64,000 nt of DNA from Leyella stercorea (lineage in GTDB: Bacteria > Bacteroidota > Bacteroidia > Bacteroidales > Bacteroidaceae). The stretch spans positions 100,464 through 164,463 of the forward strand of contig NZ_JADYTS010000003.1 in assembly GCF_021531355.1 (NCBI RefSeq). The letters are read 5' to 3'. The translations under genes and the position numbers were made by a program. The notes under the pieces are model-generated. The model did no database searches. It saw only the letters and a program-made list of their open reading frames with translations, and was not told the DNA's origin. Below, one piece after another: positions 62,561 through 64,000 of the stretch (position 1 is the stretch's first letter; each line of letters opens with the position of its first letter).

Positions 62561-63958
62561 TTAGTTTATCGTGATGCTTCTCATCTCGTTGATGTCGCTC
62601 ACTTCGCCCTTGGCGAGTGCCTGGGTGAGTATGTTGCCGATGGCTGTAGCCTCTACAGGTCCTGCCTCTACAGGTATGCCGATAGCCTCTTGTGTGAGTC
62701 GGTTGAGAAGCTTGTTTTGCGATCCGCCTCCGATGATGTGCAGAGTCTTGATAGGCGAGGGCAGCATGGCGTTGAGTGCGCGTGTGGCTTCGGCGTATTT
62801 GGCTGCGAGTGATTGCAGTACGACGCGTGTGGTGTCGCCCTTCGACTGCGGTACCTCCATGCCGTGGCTTTTGCAATAGTCGCAAATGGCTTGCTGCATG
62901 GATTTGGGGTTTTGGAATTCGGGTGCGTCGACGGGTATGATGGACTTGATTGGCGAGCGGTCGGCGGCTGCGAGCAGCGGGTCGTATTTCTGTTCGTCGC
63001 CCTCGTCGCGCCATTCTGCCATCAGACGCTGCAAGAACCACAGTCCCGTGATGTTCTGCAGGAATGTAATCTTGCCGCCTATGCCACCCTCATTGGTGAA
63101 TTGTGCGCTGCGTGCCTCTTCGGTGAGTATCGGCGCGTCAATCTCTACACCGAGCAGCGACCATGTGCCCGAGCTGATAAAGGCAACGGGATGCTCGTCG
63201 GCCTTGGCTGGTACGGCTGCAACGGCACTGGCTGTATCGTGCGAACCGACAGCTATAACGTCCACTTCGCCCAGTCCGGTCTCCTCTGCAATGTCGCGGC
63301 GCAGACGTCCGCGCACTGTGCCTGGCATCACAATAGGGCAGAAGAGGTGGCGTGGCAGACCCAGACGGTCTATCAGCTGCCAGTCCCATGAGCGTGTCTG
63401 GGCGTTGAGCATTTCGGATGTTGAGGCTATGGTGTATTCGGTGTTTGCCTCGCCCGTAAGGAAGAACGAGAAGAGGTCGGGTGTGAAGAGCATGCGGTCG
63501 GCTATCTGCAATTGCGGGGAGTCGGCTTTCTTCATGCTGAGCAATTGGAACAGAGTGTTAATCTCCATCACCTGAGTGCCGTTGACGGCATAGTGTTCGG
63601 TTGGGTCGGTAGTGCTGAAGAATTCTTCAGCCATGCCCTGGGTGCGCGCGTCGCGATAGCACACAGGATTGCCGATGAGGTTGCCTTGACGGTCGATGAG
63701 TCCGAAGTCGACACCCCATGTGTCCACGGCAATGCCAGCCACGTCCAGTCCCAGCTGTGCGGCTTTGCGCAGTCCGGTCTTCATGTCCTCGAAGAGAGCC
63801 GGGAAATCCCAGTATACATGTTCGCCCAAGCGCACCTGTCGGTTTTGAAAGCGGTGAACAAGTTGCATGGTGAGCTGCTTGCGTCCGCCCTCATTGGTTA
63901 TAGTTCCGGCAATGACACGGCCCGAGCCGCCGCCGAAGTCGATAGCTAAATAGGTCAT
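62561..63958 (-). CDS. FGGY-family kinase, L-fuculokinase or rhamnulokinase
   Basis: Phosphorylates a ketose of fucose or rhamnose breakdown. The 465-aa product (start MTYLAIDFGGGSGRVIAGTI at 63958) has the FGGY phosphate-binding N-terminus, GIAVDTWGVDFGLIDRQGN, ISSGTWSLLGVEID and LHIIGGGSQNKLLNRLTQE. The sequence resembles rhamnulokinases, but in Bacteroides such enzymes also serve as fuculokinases, and the FucP neighbour favours fucose. A frame to 63982 exists but the extra residues are not family-like. The other pathway genes would lie beyond the window edge. Confidence 0.85.
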   Translation of the reverse strand: MTYLAIDFGGGSGRVIAGTITNEGGRKQLTMQLVHRFQNRQVRLGEHVYWDFPALFEDMKTGLRKAAQLGLDVAGIAVDTWGVDFGLIDRQGNLIGNPVCYRDARTQGMAEEFFSTTDPTEHYAVNGTQVMEINTLFQLLSMKKADSPQLQIADRMLFTPDLFSFFLTGEANTEYTIASTSEMLNAQTRSWDWQLIDRLGLPRHLFCPIVMPGTVRGRLRRDIAEETGLGEVDVIAVGSHDTASAVAAVPAKADEHPVAFISSGTWSLLGVEIDAPILTEEARSAQFTNEGGIGGKITFLQNITGLWFLQRLMAEWRDEGDEQKYDPLLAAADRSPIKSIIPVDAPEFQNPKSMQQAICDYCKSHGMEVPQSKGDTTRVVLQSLAAKYAEATRALNAMLPSPIKTLHIIGGGSQNKLLNRLTQEAIGIPVEAGPVEATAIGNILTQALAKGEVSDINEMRSITIN

Positions 63959-64000
63959 TGTTGTTAGGGTAAGAAGCCCCATTCGGCCCCACCCTCAGCC

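Noticed and set aside
62561..63958. Firm call as a rhamnose-pathway kinase
   Set aside because: The protein alone resembles rhamnulokinase, but the adjacent permease is FucP-like and no rhamnose genes are in view, so I left the substrate open.

Overview
The window looks like a chromosomal segment of a Bacteroidales bacterium, most plausibly Prevotella or a close relative. Reasons: a SusC/SusD pair beside a one-protein hybrid two-component system, Ser-type sulfatases, GH92, a collagen-like surface lipoprotein, almost no Shine-Dalgarno sequences, and many promoters with the Bacteroidetes pattern TTG/TTTG, about 20 bp, TAnnTTTG. The genus is an inference from memory of protein sequences; no search was run.

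Layout. (1) 1-15172: one long plus-strand S10-spc-alpha ribosomal operon (rpsJ to rplQ) with secY, map, infA and rpoA, closed by a strong terminator; rnhB follows. (2) 15963-27427: a polysaccharide utilisation locus with a heparinase II/III-like lyase, susD and susC on the minus strand, divergent from a 1342-aa sensor/regulator. The divergent region carries five 22-bp tandem repeats in the predicted susC leader and a palindrome near -41. (3) 27703-38548: a C-terminal processing protease, tRNA-Asn, two tandem sodium:neurotransmitter-type symporters, a sulfatase, tRNA-Pro, tRNA-Phe, a broken tRNA-Phe duplicate, a gene-free stretch full of palindromes, and rnr. (4) 39117-46500: envelope genes (large collagen-like lipoprotein, small lipoprotein, OmpA family, LpxH-like hydrolase, small beta-barrel) and a DUF59 protein. 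(5) 46664-51918: an N-degron cluster clpS-clpA-aat interrupted by a four-helix-bundle gene in a repeat-flanked cassette, then a MATE pump and DUF4250 convergent to it. (6) 52131-63958: GH92 mannosidase with a NagB-like/PIG-L fusion, a MalY/PatB aminotransferase, murF, a second sulfatase, a FucP-type permease and a FGGY kinase.

Functionally, the accessory genes point to growth on host-type or sulfated glycans: lyase plus SusCD plus regulator, two sulfatases, a GH92 mannosidase, a PIG-L deacetylase fusion, and deoxysugar uptake and phosphorylation.

The most unusual content is non-coding. Intergenic spaces hold (a) a family of elements built from 7-bp tandem units (TTGAGAG, TTTTGAA, AATGTTG) in inverted arms around a core, often starting at a stop codon or touching a start codon; (b) three copies of a 175-204 bp palindromic element with GAGGGTGTGTCAAAA-type ends, plus a 239-bp compound palindrome with similar ends; and (c) several large single palindromes. 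The cassette between clpA and aat, where type (a) arms flank a four-helix-bundle gene, encode the last residues of ClpA and touch the aat start codon, is the best candidate for an undescribed mobile or regulatory system.
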